From Allocatelliglobosispora scoriae (GTDB taxonomy: Bacteria; Actinomycetota; Actinomycetes; Mycobacteriales; Micromonosporaceae), in the NCBI RefSeq assembly GCF_014204945.1, contig NZ_JACHMN010000003.1:1922001-1986000 (forward strand): a stretch of 64,000 nt of DNA, in the 5' to 3' direction. The notes below the pieces were generated by a model. That model was not told the DNA's origin, did not search any database, and saw nothing but the letters and a program-made list of their open reading frames with translations. Below, piece after piece: positions 15,205 to 24,434 of the stretch; position 1 is the stretch's first letter, and each line of letters opens with the position of its first letter. Made by a program: the position numbers and the translations under genes.

Positions 15205-17973
15205 GTGGCTGAGCAGAGCCTTGTCGGCCGTTCGGAGGAGCTCGCGGAGGTTCGCGGGATCGTCCAACAGACCAGGCAAGGGATCGGCGTATGTTTAACC
15301 ATCGATGGCGCTGCCGGCATTGGGAAGAGCCGGCTGTTGCACGAGGGCGCCCGTGAGGCCGCCGACTCCGGAGTCACCGTCGTCTCCGGGAGAGTTACCG
15401 AGCTCGACGCCGCCGCACCACTGTCGCCGCTGCTGTCGGCACTGCGCGGGCACGTCGACCTCGGTGAGTTGGACCCGGTCGCGGGCAACCGCTACTGGTT
15501 GATCAATCGGCTGACCGAGCTGATCGAGGCCGCCGCCCGCATCCGACCCGTGCTGATCGTCCTCGACGACCTGCACTGGGCCGACGAACTGACCGTGCTC
15601 GCCCTGCGGGACATGGTTCCGGCACTGCGCACCAGCCCCGTCGGCTGGCTGCTCGCCCTGCGGCCGCTGCCGCGCCGCTCAGCTGTCCGCGACGCGCTGC
15701 GCTGGATCGCGACCGAGCACGGCCAGCAGATCCATCTCGGTCCGCTGAACCAGCGGGAGATCGCCCAGGTCTGCCAGAACATTCTCGGCGCTCCGGCCAG
15801 CCCGGAGCTGCTGGCGCTGGCCGACCGCAGCGGCGGCAACCCGTTCCTGCTCGAGGAGCTGATCACCGGCCTGCGATCGGGCGACCGGATCCGGTTCACC
15901 GGCGGCGTGGCGACGGTCGAGGACGGCAGCCTGCCGCCGGGATTCGTCGTCGCCGCCCGACGGCGCCTGCTCGAACTGCCGCCTCCGGTGCGCCAGCTGC
16001 TGGACGCGGCAGCGGTGCTCGGACGGCCGTTCTCCCTGCACGAGGCCGCCGCGCTGCTCGGCAAGACCGCCGGTGACATGGTCGATCCGGCGGCCGAGGC
16101 GGTCACCGCGTGCATCCTGGTCGAGGTCGGCGACGAGCTGATGTTCCGGCACGACCTGCTGCGCGACGCGACCTACCGCTCGCTGTCCGCTCCGGTCCGC
16201 CAGGCACTGCACCGCGAGGCGGTCGACGTCGTGCGGATGGAGGGCCGTCCCGCCGTCGAGGCGGCCCAGCACCTCATCCGGGTCGCCCGCAAGGGTGACG
16301 CCCAGGCGGCCGCGGTGCTCCATGAGGCGGCCACCGAGCTGCGGGCCTCGGCACCGAGCGCCGCCGCAGATCTGCTGCTCCACCTGCTGGAACTGCTCGA
16401 GGACGACGACGAGACCCGTCCGGCCCGCATCGCCGAGGCGGTCGACGCGCTGGCCACCGCCGGTCGACTCGCCGAGGCGCGCACGTGGGGGGAGCGGGCC
16501 CTGCGCAGCGGGATCGACCTCGGCACCGAGGGGCAGCTGCTGCTGGGGCTCGCGGAGTCCTACAAGCACGCCGGGCAGAACGCCGTGGTGGTCGAGCTCG
16601 CCGACCGGGCGCTGGCGCTGTCCACGGTCGACGACGCGGTCCGTTCGCAGCTGCACGCGGTGCGGGCGCATGCGCTGCTCGTGGGCGATCTCAGCGGTGC
16701 CGAGTCGGCTGCCGACCAGGCCGTCGTTCTCGGTGCGCAGGAGGGCATGTCCACCGCGGTGGTCTTCGGCAACGCGGCGCGCAGTGTGGCGAGCCGCGCG
16801 CGGGGCCACCTCGACGAGGCGGTGAGGTACGCCAACGACGCGGTCACCGAGGCGGGCCGGGCCGGTGGGGCGACCGCGCACCGCCACCCCGGAGTGTGGC
16901 TGGGCGCCGCTCTGGCTGCTCAGGACCGTTTCGACGAGGCGGAGGAGATCTATACCCACGGGCAGCGAACGGCGGAGCAGCTCGGCACCGCCTGGTCGCT
17001 CCCGCTGTGGCACTTCTACCGCGCGTCGCTGTATTTCGCACAGGGCCGGTTGTCCGATGTGGAGGCGGAGGGCGAGGCCGGCCTCCGGGTCGCCGAGCAG
17101 CTCGGCGCGCTTCAGCTCAGCGTACCCCTGGCGGGGTTGTTGGGCCGGGTGGCGGTGATCCGCGCGCAGATGCCGCTCGCACGCGACTACCTGCGCCGCA
17201 TCCAGCGCACACTCGCCACGGGGATCACGGTGGCGCCGGAGGACGCGGCCTGGACCAACGCGGTCATCCAGGATGCCGGCGGGCAGGCGCACGCTGCCTA
17301 CCAGGCCCTCGCCGACCTCCACTCCCAGCTGCCCGAGCGGGTCCTGGTGTTCTGCCAGGATCCAGGCGCGGTCGCCGCGATGGTGCACATCTCCAAGAAG
17401 GCGGGGCAGTCCGCCCAGGCCGCCGCGATCGCCGCCGTCGCGCTCACGCTCGCCGAGGGAAATCCCGGCAACCGCACCCTCGCCGGGGTCGCCTCCCATG
17501 CCGAGGGCATCGCGCACATGGACGTGAAGCTCCTGGTGGAGAGCGTGGAGCTGCTGGAGAACAGTCGGCGGCCGCTGGTGCGGGCGAGCGCGCTGGAGGA
17601 TGCGGCGACCGCCGAGCATGCCGCCGGCCGACGGGGCCGCGCCATCGAAATGCTCGAGATCGCCTTGGGGATCTATACCGACTGCGGAGCCTGGCAGGGA
17701 CAGGCGCGGGTGGAGAGGCATCTGCGCGCGATCGGCGTGCGGCGCCGGGCGTCGTCACCGGTCACGGCGTCGCCGCTCGCCGGGCTCACGCAGGCGGAGC
17801 TGCGGGTGGTTCGGCTGGTCGTCGAGGGTGCGACGAACCGCGAGGTGGCTCGACAGCTGCTCCTGTCACCGCACACGGTCGACAGCCACCTGCGGCATGT
17901 CTTCGCGAAGCTGGGCATCAGCAGCCGGGTCGAGCTGACCCGGGTCTTCATGGCCAACGCGATCATCCCGTAA
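15205..17973 (+). CDS. LAL-family (LuxR) transcriptional activator (922 aa)
   Basis: Large ATP-binding regulator of the LuxR family. The N-terminal AAA/STAND ATPase has Walker A GAAGIGKS (35-42) and Walker B-like LIVLDDLHWADE. A long helical/TPR-like middle section follows, then a C-terminal LuxR helix-turn-helix (about 860-915, LTQAELRVVRLVVEGATNREVARQLLLSPHTV). LAL proteins are common pathway-specific activators in actinomycete clusters. The GTG start has GGGGGA 9 bases upstream. It lies inside the cluster, is divergent from the 528-aa monooxygenase operon, and is the best candidate to read the GAAyACGTGATG elements. Confidence 0.92.
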   Translation: MAEQSLVGRSEELAEVRGIVQQTRQGIGVCLTIDGAAGIGKSRLLHEGAREAADSGVTVVSGRVTELDAAAPLSPLLSALRGHVDLGELDPVAGNRYWLINRLTELIEAAARIRPVLIVLDDLHWADELTVLALRDMVPALRTSPVGWLLALRPLPRRSAVRDALRWIATEHGQQIHLGPLNQREIAQVCQNILGAPASPELLALADRSGGNPFLLEELITGLRSGDRIRFTGGVATVEDGSLPPGFVVAARRRLLELPPPVRQLLDAAAVLGRPFSLHEAAALLGKTAGDMVDPAAEAVTACILVEVGDELMFRHDLLRDATYRSLSAPVRQALHREAVDVVRMEGRPAVEAAQHLIRVARKGDAQAAAVLHEAATELRASAPSAAADLLLHLLELLEDDDETRPARIAEAVDALATAGRLAEARTWGERALRSGIDLGTEGQLLLGLAESYKHAGQNAVVVELADRALALSTVDDAVRSQLHAVRAHALLVGDLSGAESAADQAVVLGAQEGMSTAVVFGNAARSVASRARGHLDEAVRYANDAVTEAGRAGGATAHRHPGVWLGAALAAQDRFDEAEEIYTHGQRTAEQLGTAWSLPLWHFYRASLYFAQGRLSDVEAEGEAGLRVAEQLGALQLSVPLAGLLGRVAVIRAQMPLARDYLRRIQRTLATGITVAPEDAAWTNAVIQDAGGQAHAAYQALADLHSQLPERVLVFCQDPGAVAAMVHISKKAGQSAQAAAIAAVALTLAEGNPGNRTLAGVASHAEGIAHMDVKLLVESVELLENSRRPLVRASALEDAATAEHAAGRRGRAIEMLEIALGIYTDCGAWQGQARVERHLRAIGVRRRASSPVTASPLAGLTQAELRVVRLVVEGATNREVARQLLLSPHTVDSHLRHVFAKLGISSRVELTRVFMANAIIP

Positions 17974-18000
17974 AGACGTGATGCGCCGCCCGTCGGCGGT

Positions 18001-18056
18001 GTGCATGCAGGTCCGCGACCGAGTAGCTGTAGCTCGGGTCGCGGGCCTGCATGCAC
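18001..18056. terminator. long bidirectional hairpin
   Basis: A near-perfect inverted repeat with arms of about 23 bases (GTGCATGCAGG... / ...CCTGCATGCAC) and a short loop separates the convergent LAL regulator and nitroreductase genes. It is likely a terminator for both. Confidence 0.85.
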
Positions 18057-18068
18057 CGTCCTAGCCTG

Positions 18069-18671
18069 TCAGTGGGTGGTGAAGACCCGCTCGTACTCCA
18101 GGCGCGGCTGGCGGTCGAACCATGCGTCCGGGCCCGGCTTGCCGAGGTTGATGACGAGGAAGGCCTGGTGCCGGGTCGGGTCGAAGAACTCCTCGGTGAT
18201 CTTGTCCGCGTAGAAGCCGGTCATCGGCCCCGCCGCCAGACCGACCGCGCGGGCGCCGAGGATGAAGTAGCCGGCCTGCAGGGTCGCGTTGAGCTGGGCC
18301 GCCTCGATCCGCACGTCCTCCTCGGAGAAGAAGACGTCCTTCGCCGCCGGGAAGATCGGGAACAGCTCGGGCAGCAGCTCGTGGAACCGGACATCCGCGG
18401 CGAGAATGGCGACCAGCGGTGCGGCCGAGGTCTTGCCCTGGTTGCCGTCCCACATCAACGGGATCAGGCGGCTCTTGGCCTCTTCCGACCGGATCAACGC
18501 CACCCGCAGCGGCTGCTGGTTGAACGATGTCGGCGCCCACTTCACGAGGTCATAGAGCGCGGCGATCTGCTCGTCGCTGACTGGCTCGTCGGTGAACGTG
18601 TTCGCCGTACGCGCCTCACGGAACAGCAGGTCCTGTGCCCGCTCGTCGATCAGTACGTGGTTTGACGACAT
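18069..18671 (-). CDS. nitroreductase-family FMN oxidoreductase, RutE/HadB-like (200 aa)
   Basis: Compact nitroreductase-fold protein. Characteristic segments are FREARTANTFTDEPVSDEQI, the flavin-contacting WAPTSFNQQPLRVALIRS and AAGPMTGFYADKITEEFF. It is closest in pattern to RutE-type (malonic semialdehyde reductase/nitroreductase) proteins. In a cluster handling aminophenols it could reduce a quinone-imine or nitro/nitroso intermediate or act on an enone; this is inference. It is transcribed alone from a long upstream region. A ribosome binding site (AAGGAAG) precedes the ATG. Confidence 0.88.
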   Translation of the reverse strand: MSSNHVLIDERAQDLLFREARTANTFTDEPVSDEQIAALYDLVKWAPTSFNQQPLRVALIRSEEAKSRLIPLMWDGNQGKTSAAPLVAILAADVRFHELLPELFPIFPAAKDVFFSEEDVRIEAAQLNATLQAGYFILGARAVGLAAGPMTGFYADKITEEFFDPTRHQAFLVINLGKPGPDAWFDRQPRLEYERVFTTH

Positions 18672-19132
18672 CAGTCATCTTCCTTTCGGAGATCATGCGA
18701 AATGATCAGTGGTGTCTCGGCAATTCGGTGTGTGTGCGCCGATGCGAGAGTGGACCTGACCATGTGGACCCCTGGCGCACACCACAAAGGCGCCCACGCT
18801 CCCGCACCGGGCTACGCTCCGCCTTGCCCGGAGCCAGGCCGACACTTGTCCCATGCTCGATCCCACTCGCATCGGTCCCGGCCGACCGTGATGGGGGCAT
18901 CCGGCCGGCCACCCCATCAGGGGTTCGATACCAGGCTGTCTCACGAGGAGTCCCGGAACATCACGTATTCATGTGACTTTCGAAGGGCCGATCCGATCGC
19001 CGGGACGGCAGGCGGAGTGACCTGCGGCCGCTTCGGTCCACCGATCAGGATCCCAGGAACACGTGATGTGGCGTAGCGGTCGGCCACGGAGACTACGGGT
19101 GTCACTTCGATGAGCTAGAGGTAAGGGAGCGC
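18672..19132. promoter_or_regulatory. 461-bp divergent intergenic region with two shared elements
   Basis: No convincing gene lies here. It holds one element facing the nitroreductase (18959-18970, minus strand GAATACGTGATG) and one facing the 558-aa monooxygenase (19056-19068, GGAACACGTGATG). The second lies inside a 69-bp block (19043-19111) that is repeated upstream of the cupin gene. The remainder shows nothing I can assign. Confidence 0.6.
19043..19111 (+). repeat. 69-bp promoter repeat, copy A
   Basis: Matches 26209-26277 (minus strand) at about 60 of 69 positions without gaps, from GATCAGGATCCCAGG to GTCACTTCGAT. It ends 21 bases before the monooxygenase ATG, so it probably contains the promoter and operator. 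Confidence 0.85.
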
Positions 19133-20809
19133 ATGGACAACGTCCCCGTAGTGGTGGTCGGCGCTGGCCCGGTCGGAATGATGGCGGCGCTGGAGCTGGC
19201 CCACCATGGGGTGGAGTGCGTGCTCGCCGAGCAGAACGCCGGACCCACCCTGCATCCGAAGATGGAGTTCACCAACCCCAGGACCATGGAGCACCACGCC
19301 AGGCTGGGACTCGCGGATGACATCCGCAAGGCGGGCGTGCCCGCGGGCTACCCCTTCGACGTCCTCTGGTCGACCGGCCTGGACCAGGACGGCGAGCGGC
19401 TCGCAGTGTGGCATCAGCCCTCGGTCGAGCAGAAGTGGCAGGAGATCAGGGAGCGCAACGACGGCAGCCAGCCCAGCCAGCCCTACCAGCGGATCTCTCA
19501 AGCCGACCTCGAGCCGGTGCTGCTCGACCACTGCCGTCGCCATCCACTGATCGATGTCCGCCACCACTGGCGGTTCGACTCGCTGCAGCAGGACGCCGAC
19601 GGCGTCACCAGCACGTTCCAGGATCTGACGAACGGCACTCCCCGGACGGTGCGCTCCCAGTACATCGTCGGCTGTGACGGCGCCGGCAGCGCGGTGCGCC
19701 AGGCCGTCGGGATCCCGCTGAGCGGCGGCGGCATCGCCGACGGCGAGGGCGGCGGCATCCGCGACCTGCCGGTCGTCTTCTCCGTGACCTTCCGCACCAC
19801 CGACACCGAGCGCCTGTTCCGGCACGGCTACTTCTGGCACCACTTCACCAACCGCTACGTGCTGATCTCGCTCGACGAGGCCGGGACCTGGTCCTTCCAC
19901 GCCCTGCACCAGTCCGACTTCGACCCGCCGCCGGCCGACCCCGCGGCGTGGATCCGCTCCCTGCTCAACGTCGACCTGGATATCGAGAAGATCCTCGTGA
20001 CGTCGCGCTGGAAACCGCAGTACCTGATCGCCGACAGCTTCCGGTCCGGCCGGGTGCTGCTCGCCGGTGACTCCGCGCACCAGATGTTCCCCGCGGGCAG
20101 TCATGGCATGAACACCGGCGCGGGCGACGCGGTGGACCTGGGCTGGAAGCTGGCGGCGCTGGTCAACGGTTACGGCGGGCCGACGCTGCTCGACAGCTAT
20201 GAGATCGAGCGACGGCCGGTCGGGCTGCGCAACATGGCGATGTCGCGACAGCACCTCGACGTGCACTTCGAGCACATGCGGCTGCGGGGTGAAGGGGGAC
20301 CGTTGGCCCCGCTGGGCGAGTTCCTCTCCGCACAGCCCGGCGAGAACACCTACGAGGGCATCTACCTCGACTACCGGTACGCGGGGTCTCCGATCGTCTG
20401 TGCCGACGGGACCAGCGAGCCGGAGTCCGACCAGCTGCGGTATGTCCCGAGCACCTGGCCGGGTTCACGCCCGCCGAGCGTGCTGCTGGCGGACGGCAGC
20501 CAGCTCTTCGATCACTTCGGACCCGAGTTCACGCTGCTGGATCTGGCGGGTGACGGCAGGGCCGACGCTCTGCTGACCGCTGCGGCCGACCGGGGCCTGC
20601 CGGTCCGCCACGTCGTGATCCGGGAGGACCGGGTGCGCGAGCTATGGGAGTGCGACCTGGCGCTGTTGCGCCCGGACCAGCATGTTGCCTGGCGGGGGGA
20701 GCGCGTCCCCGCCGACCCGGTCGAGATCGTCGACCGGGTCCGAGGCGCGGCGAATGAGAACACGACGCCGCTAGCGGCCGAGGAAAGGTCGAGCCAAGGG
20801 CACCGTTAG
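19133..20809 (+). CDS. FAD-dependent monooxygenase, PheA/TfdB type (558 aa)
   Basis: Group A flavin hydroxylase: GxGxxG at Gly10-Gly15, the central CDGAGSAVR motif, the FAD motif RVLLAGDSAHQMFPAGSHGMNTGAGDAVDLGWKL, and a C-terminal thioredoxin-like domain ending LLRPDQHVAWRGE. It is paralogous to the 528-aa enzyme at 13184. It probably hydroxylates an aromatic intermediate of the cluster. It is followed after 59 bases by the exporter gene, so the two likely form an operon. Its promoter block and residues 35-51 have a second, degenerate copy upstream of the cupin gene. Confidence 0.92.
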   Translation: MDNVPVVVVGAGPVGMMAALELAHHGVECVLAEQNAGPTLHPKMEFTNPRTMEHHARLGLADDIRKAGVPAGYPFDVLWSTGLDQDGERLAVWHQPSVEQKWQEIRERNDGSQPSQPYQRISQADLEPVLLDHCRRHPLIDVRHHWRFDSLQQDADGVTSTFQDLTNGTPRTVRSQYIVGCDGAGSAVRQAVGIPLSGGGIADGEGGGIRDLPVVFSVTFRTTDTERLFRHGYFWHHFTNRYVLISLDEAGTWSFHALHQSDFDPPPADPAAWIRSLLNVDLDIEKILVTSRWKPQYLIADSFRSGRVLLAGDSAHQMFPAGSHGMNTGAGDAVDLGWKLAALVNGYGGPTLLDSYEIERRPVGLRNMAMSRQHLDVHFEHMRLRGEGGPLAPLGEFLSAQPGENTYEGIYLDYRYAGSPIVCADGTSEPESDQLRYVPSTWPGSRPPSVLLADGSQLFDHFGPEFTLLDLAGDGRADALLTAAADRGLPVRHVVIREDRVRELWECDLALLRPDQHVAWRGERVPADPVEIVDRVRGAANENTTPLAAEERSSQGHR

Positions 20810-20868
20810 AACATGCAGCACTTCGTAATAAGCATCGCAGATTCACATTCAGCATTCAGGAGGCCCTA

Positions 20869-22329
20869 GTGGCGACCGAACCATCTAATCTGGTGGCGAC
20901 CGCACCATCGAACATAACCAGTGGCGACGCGGGAGCTAAGAGCAAACCTACCTGGATGATCCTGGCGTTGGCCTGTGCCTGCCAGTTCATGGTGATCCTG
21001 GACTCGTCCATCGTCAACGTCGCTCTGCCCTCGATCCAGCAGGATCTCAGCTTCACCGCCACCAGCCTCGCCTGGGTGGTCAACGGCTACCTGCTCACCT
21101 TCGCCGGCTTCATGCTCCTGGGCGGTCGAGCCTCGGACCTGTTCGGCCATCGGCGGATGCTGATCGCGGGCCTGTTCGTCTTCTCGGCGGCGAGTCTCGT
21201 CGCCGGTCTGGCGAATGCGTCAGAGGTGCTGGTCGGAGCCCGGATCGTGCAGGGCATGGGAGCCGCGATGTTGGCCCCGGCGACACTCGCCGTGATCAAC
21301 ACGTACTTCACCGAGCAGCCCGCACGTTCCAAGGCGTTCGGCGCATGGTCCGCCTCGGGCGGTATCGGCGGCATGGCCGGCGCGATCGCGGGCGGCGCAC
21401 TCACCACCGGTCTGTCGTGGCGGTGGATCTTCCTCATCAACGTGCCGATCGGCGCGGTGCTGATCGCGGTGGCCGTGGTCTCCCTCGTGCGTGCGCAAGC
21501 CCGCCAGCGGGAGTCGCTCGACATCGTCGGTGCCATCACCGGCACGGCGGGTCTCGGCGCGCTGGTCTACGGCGTCATGCACGTCGCCGACTACGGCTGG
21601 ACGTCCACGCGGGTCGTCGTGCCCGCGCTGGTGGGCGTGGTCCTGCTCATCGTCTTCGTCGTGGTGGAAGCGCGATTCGCGGTCAACCCGATGATGCCCC
21701 TGCGGTTGTTCAAGATCCGGGGTGTGGCCGTCGGCGGAGGAGCGCTGCTGCTGTTCGGTGGAATCGCCATCGGCATGTGGTTCTTCACGTCGCTGTTCAT
21801 GCAGAACGTTCTCGGCTACAGCGCTTTCGAGACCGGGCTCGGGCAGACCCCCGCGGCGGTCATGTTCGTGGTGATCGCACGCTTCGCCTCCGGCCTGCTG
21901 CCGAAGACCGGCGTACGCCCACTGGTGCTGGCGGGCGCCGCCTGCTTCCTGGTCGGCTTCACCTGGCTCGCCCAGGCAGACTCCACCAGCAGCTACGTGG
22001 CCAGCCTGCTCGGGCCGACACTGCTCATCGCGGTCGGCATCGGCCTGACCTTCCCCACCCTCATGGCCGCGTCGACCGCCGACGCTCCCGAGGGCGACGC
22101 GGGGATCGTCGGCGGCATGGCCGTCACCGCCAGCCAGGTCGGTGGCTCGATTGCCCTGGCCGTGCTCGCGACGGTCGCCGGGACGGGCATCGCGTCGGCG
22201 CTCAGCGGCGGAAGCACTCCGGCCGAGGCCTTCGCCTCCGGCTACGAGACGGTCTTCTACATCGCGGCCGGGGTCGGCGTGGCGATCGCGGCGGTCAGCC
22301 TCCTGCTGCCGCGGCTCAAGACCGACTGA
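20869..22329 (+). CDS. MFS drug exporter, DHA2 (EmrB/QacA) type (486 aa)
   Basis: Multi-spanning major facilitator protein (about 14 hydrophobic segments) with DHA2 signatures: LDSSIVNVALPSIQ in helix 1, WVVNGYLLTFAGFMLLGGRASDLFGHRR, and the motif C-like segment GIGGMAGAIAGG. These proteins export lipophilic drugs by proton antiport, so it is the likely product exporter and self-protection gene of the cluster. It starts at a GTG with CAGGAGG just upstream. The first 25 residues are hydrophilic with a small internal repeat (ATEPSN, ATAPSN). Confidence 0.93.
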   Translation: MATEPSNLVATAPSNITSGDAGAKSKPTWMILALACACQFMVILDSSIVNVALPSIQQDLSFTATSLAWVVNGYLLTFAGFMLLGGRASDLFGHRRMLIAGLFVFSAASLVAGLANASEVLVGARIVQGMGAAMLAPATLAVINTYFTEQPARSKAFGAWSASGGIGGMAGAIAGGALTTGLSWRWIFLINVPIGAVLIAVAVVSLVRAQARQRESLDIVGAITGTAGLGALVYGVMHVADYGWTSTRVVVPALVGVVLLIVFVVVEARFAVNPMMPLRLFKIRGVAVGGGALLLFGGIAIGMWFFTSLFMQNVLGYSAFETGLGQTPAAVMFVVIARFASGLLPKTGVRPLVLAGAACFLVGFTWLAQADSTSSYVASLLGPTLLIAVGIGLTFPTLMAASTADAPEGDAGIVGGMAVTASQVGGSIALAVLATVAGTGIASALSGGSTPAEAFASGYETVFYIAAGVGVAIAAVSLLLPRLKTD

Positions 22330-22385
22330 CCCTGCGACAGGTCCTGACGTAGGGTCCTACTGACGTCAGACCGGGACGCAGGACC

Positions 22386-22422
22386 AGCGCCGCAGCATGT
22401 TCACGCATGCTGCGGCGCTTTT
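22386..22422 (+). terminator. intrinsic terminator after the exporter gene
   Basis: A perfect 14-bp inverted repeat (AGCGCCGCAGCATG / CATGCTGCGGCGCT) with a 6-base loop is followed directly by T residues. This is a textbook Rho-independent terminator. Confidence 0.93.
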
Positions 22423-22477
22423 ACGTCCGGCACCGGCTCTGCGCCTGCCGCCGCGATAGGACACAGCGCTCCACGCG

Positions 22478-23158
22478 TCAGCTGGAGATGCGGGCCGCGA
22501 TGCCGTCGAGGAGGAAGTCGAGGCCGGTGCGGAAGGTCTGGTCGGCGTCCAGATGGGTGCCGTCGCGAATGGCCGAGGCGAGCGCGGGGAATCGGCCGGT
22601 GGCGAAGGTCCGCTCCAGATAGGGCCCGTGGGCGGCCTGCCACTGTCGCTTGTCCATGCCGGTCGCCCGCTCGGCGCGCAGCTCGGCGATCTCCCGCCGC
22701 ACCGCGCCGACGACGTACGCATCGACCGCGGCGATCGCCGGGACGGCGGTGTCCACGTCGACGCCGCCGAGCGCGGCCACCGCGGCCTCCATCCTGGCCA
22801 GCGCGTGCGGCCCGAGCTGCGGCCGCCCGCCGATCAGGTCGGCGAACCATTCGTGCCGGTGGGCGGCGTGCCGGGTGGCCTCGGCGAGCGAGCGCAACGC
22901 CTCCCGCCAGCCGTCCCCGGCCGGGCGGATCTCGGCGTGGACGGCGTCGACCACCAGGTCGAGCAGTTCGTCCTTGGTGGCGATGTAGCCGTAGAGCCGC
23001 ATCGGCCCGACGCCCAGCACGGCGGCGACCTTGCGCAGCGACACCGCTTCCAGCCCGTCCGCGTCGGCCAGCAGGATCGCCGCGCTGACGATCCGGTCCC
23101 GGCTCAGGGGGGCCGGCACCGGTCGATCCGGCGGCTCCGGTCGCTCCCACACCAACAT
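22478..23158 (-). CDS. TetR-family repressor (226 aa)
   Basis: The N-terminal helix-turn-helix (RDRIVSAAILLADADGLEAVSLRKVAAVLGVGPMRLYGYIATKDELLD, about 20-67) is typical of TetR proteins with a TetR_C ligand domain. It is divergent from a TetX-like monooxygenase gene, a very common pairing in which the repressor controls the flavoprotein. Candidate operator half-sites lie between them. Whether the pair belongs to the biosynthetic pathway or is a neighbouring detoxification unit is unclear. Confidence 0.9.
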   Translation of the reverse strand: MLVWERPEPPDRPVPAPLSRDRIVSAAILLADADGLEAVSLRKVAAVLGVGPMRLYGYIATKDELLDLVVDAVHAEIRPAGDGWREALRSLAEATRHAAHRHEWFADLIGGRPQLGPHALARMEAAVAALGGVDVDTAVPAIAAVDAYVVGAVRREIAELRAERATGMDKRQWQAAHGPYLERTFATGRFPALASAIRDGTHLDADQTFRTGLDFLLDGIAARISS

Positions 23159-23167
23159 GCCGCTGAC

Positions 23168-23206
23168 GATACATCCCCTAGCGCGATACAGTGTATCAAT
23201 CGATAC
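23168..23206. promoter_or_regulatory. candidate TetR operator region
   Basis: Three GATAC half-sites lie between the divergent TetR and monooxygenase genes: GATACA at 23168, the near-palindrome GATACAGTGTATC at 23185-23197, and GATAC at 23202. The arrangement fits autoregulation and control of the flavoprotein gene. Confidence 0.6.
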
Positions 23207-23225
23207 GGTGATTTGGAGGAAAGCC

Positions 23226-24341
23226 ATGACCATCGCCATCGTCGGGGGCGGCCTCGGCGGCCTGGCTCTCGCCCGCGTGCTGCATCTGAACGGGATCGAA
23301 GCCGTCGTCCATGAACGCGAAGCGTCGCGTGACACGCGGGTGCAGGGCGGCATGCTGGACCTGCATGCGAAGACCGGACAGCGGGCGTTGCGCCTGGCCG
23401 GCCTGATCGACCAGTTCCACGCGATAGCCCGGTCCGAGGGCCAGGACCTGCAGCTTCTCGAACCGGACGGCACAGTGCTGCTGCGGCAGGACACGCCCGA
23501 CGGCGCCCCCCTCGACCGCCCCGAGGTCGACCGTGCCGATCTGCGCAACCTGCTGCTGGACTCTCTCCCGGAGCACGCGGTGCGCTGGGGGCATGGTGTC
23601 GAACGCGCCGACGGCGGCCTGCTGCGCTTCGCCGACGGCAGCAGCGCGCCATATGACCTGCTGGTCGGCGCCGATGGCGCGAACTCCCGGGTCCGCCCGC
23701 TGCTCACCGACGCCCGCCCGGTGCACACCGGCCAGAACGCCGTCGAGCTGTGCATTCCTGATATCGATCGCACCCACCCCGACCTCGCGGCGATGGTGGG
23801 GCGCGGCAACTACTGGGTGCTCGGCGACGGACAGTCCCTGTCGGCGCAGCGCAATGGCGACGGTCGCGTCCGCGTCTACCTGAGTTTCTATCGCACCGCC
23901 GAGGACTGGTTCGCCACCAGCGGGATCCCGTTCGACGATCCGGCTGTCGCCCGGGCACGGCTGATCGAGCTCTTCAACGGCTGGGACCCGCGGTTCATCG
24001 CGCTGATCGCCGCCTGCGAGGACATGATCGTGCCCCGGTCGATCACCACTCTGCCGGTCGGCCTGACCTGGCCGTCCACACCGGGCGTCACGCTGCTGGG
24101 GGATGCCGCGCACCTGATGCCGCCGGTGGGACAGGGCGCCAACATGGCGCTGCTCGACGGCGTCCTGCTCGGCCTGGCACTGGCCGAGCACCCGGACGAT
24201 TTTCCGGCCGCCGTCCGCGAGTACGAACAGGAGATGTTCGAGCGCACCAGCGCCGCGGGCCGGATGTCCGTGCGGATCCAGGAGATGCTGACGGCGCCGG
24301 ACGCCAGTCGTCAGATGCTCGCGTTCTTCCGACCCCGCTGA
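23226..24341 (+). CDS. FAD-dependent monooxygenase, TetX-like (371 aa)
   Basis: Flavoprotein with GGGLGGLALA at the N-terminus, RVQGGMLDLH, a central GADGANSRVR and the FAD motif VTLLGDAAHLMPPVGQGANMAL. The length and motifs fit the TetX-type subgroup, which hydroxylates small aromatic or polycyclic compounds, sometimes as resistance enzymes. The ATG has GGAGGA 6 bases upstream. It is probably repressed by the adjacent TetR protein. It may tailor the cluster product or inactivate a foreign compound. Confidence 0.88.
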   Translation: MTIAIVGGGLGGLALARVLHLNGIEAVVHEREASRDTRVQGGMLDLHAKTGQRALRLAGLIDQFHAIARSEGQDLQLLEPDGTVLLRQDTPDGAPLDRPEVDRADLRNLLLDSLPEHAVRWGHGVERADGGLLRFADGSSAPYDLLVGADGANSRVRPLLTDARPVHTGQNAVELCIPDIDRTHPDLAAMVGRGNYWVLGDGQSLSAQRNGDGRVRVYLSFYRTAEDWFATSGIPFDDPAVARARLIELFNGWDPRFIALIAACEDMIVPRSITTLPVGLTWPSTPGVTLLGDAAHLMPPVGQGANMALLDGVLLGLALAEHPDDFPAAVREYEQEMFERTSAAGRMSVRIQEMLTAPDASRQMLAFFRPR

Positions 24342-24356
24342 ACGGTGCCGATGAGT

Positions 24357-24386
24357 GGCTCCTGGCCTGCCCGTTGGCCAGGAGCC
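24357..24386. terminator. hairpin 1 between convergent genes
   Basis: A perfect 11-bp inverted repeat, GGCTCCTGGCC / GGCCAGGAGCC, with an 8-base loop, follows the TetX-like gene. Confidence 0.8.
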
Positions 24387-24388
24387 GT

Positions 24389-24429
24389 CGGGGAGCCTGC
24401 CGGACGGGGGACCCCCGGCAGACTCCCCG
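24389..24429. terminator. hairpin 2 between convergent genes
   Basis: Arms CGGGGAGCCTGCCGG and CCGGCAGACTCCCCG pair with one mismatch, just before the 3' end of the methyltransferase gene. Together with hairpin 1 this isolates the two convergent units. Confidence 0.75.
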
Positions 24430-24434
24430 AGCTG

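Noticed and set aside
17974-17990. Extra copy of the shared element just after the LAL gene (reading GCATCACGTCTT on the minus strand)
   Set aside because: It overlaps the stop-codon region between convergent genes, departs from the consensus and has no promoter to serve.
18672-19132. Short reading frames in the 461-bp intergenic region (for example 18702-19076)
   Set aside because: No ribosome binding site or recognisable protein; the area is better explained by promoters and the 69-bp repeat.
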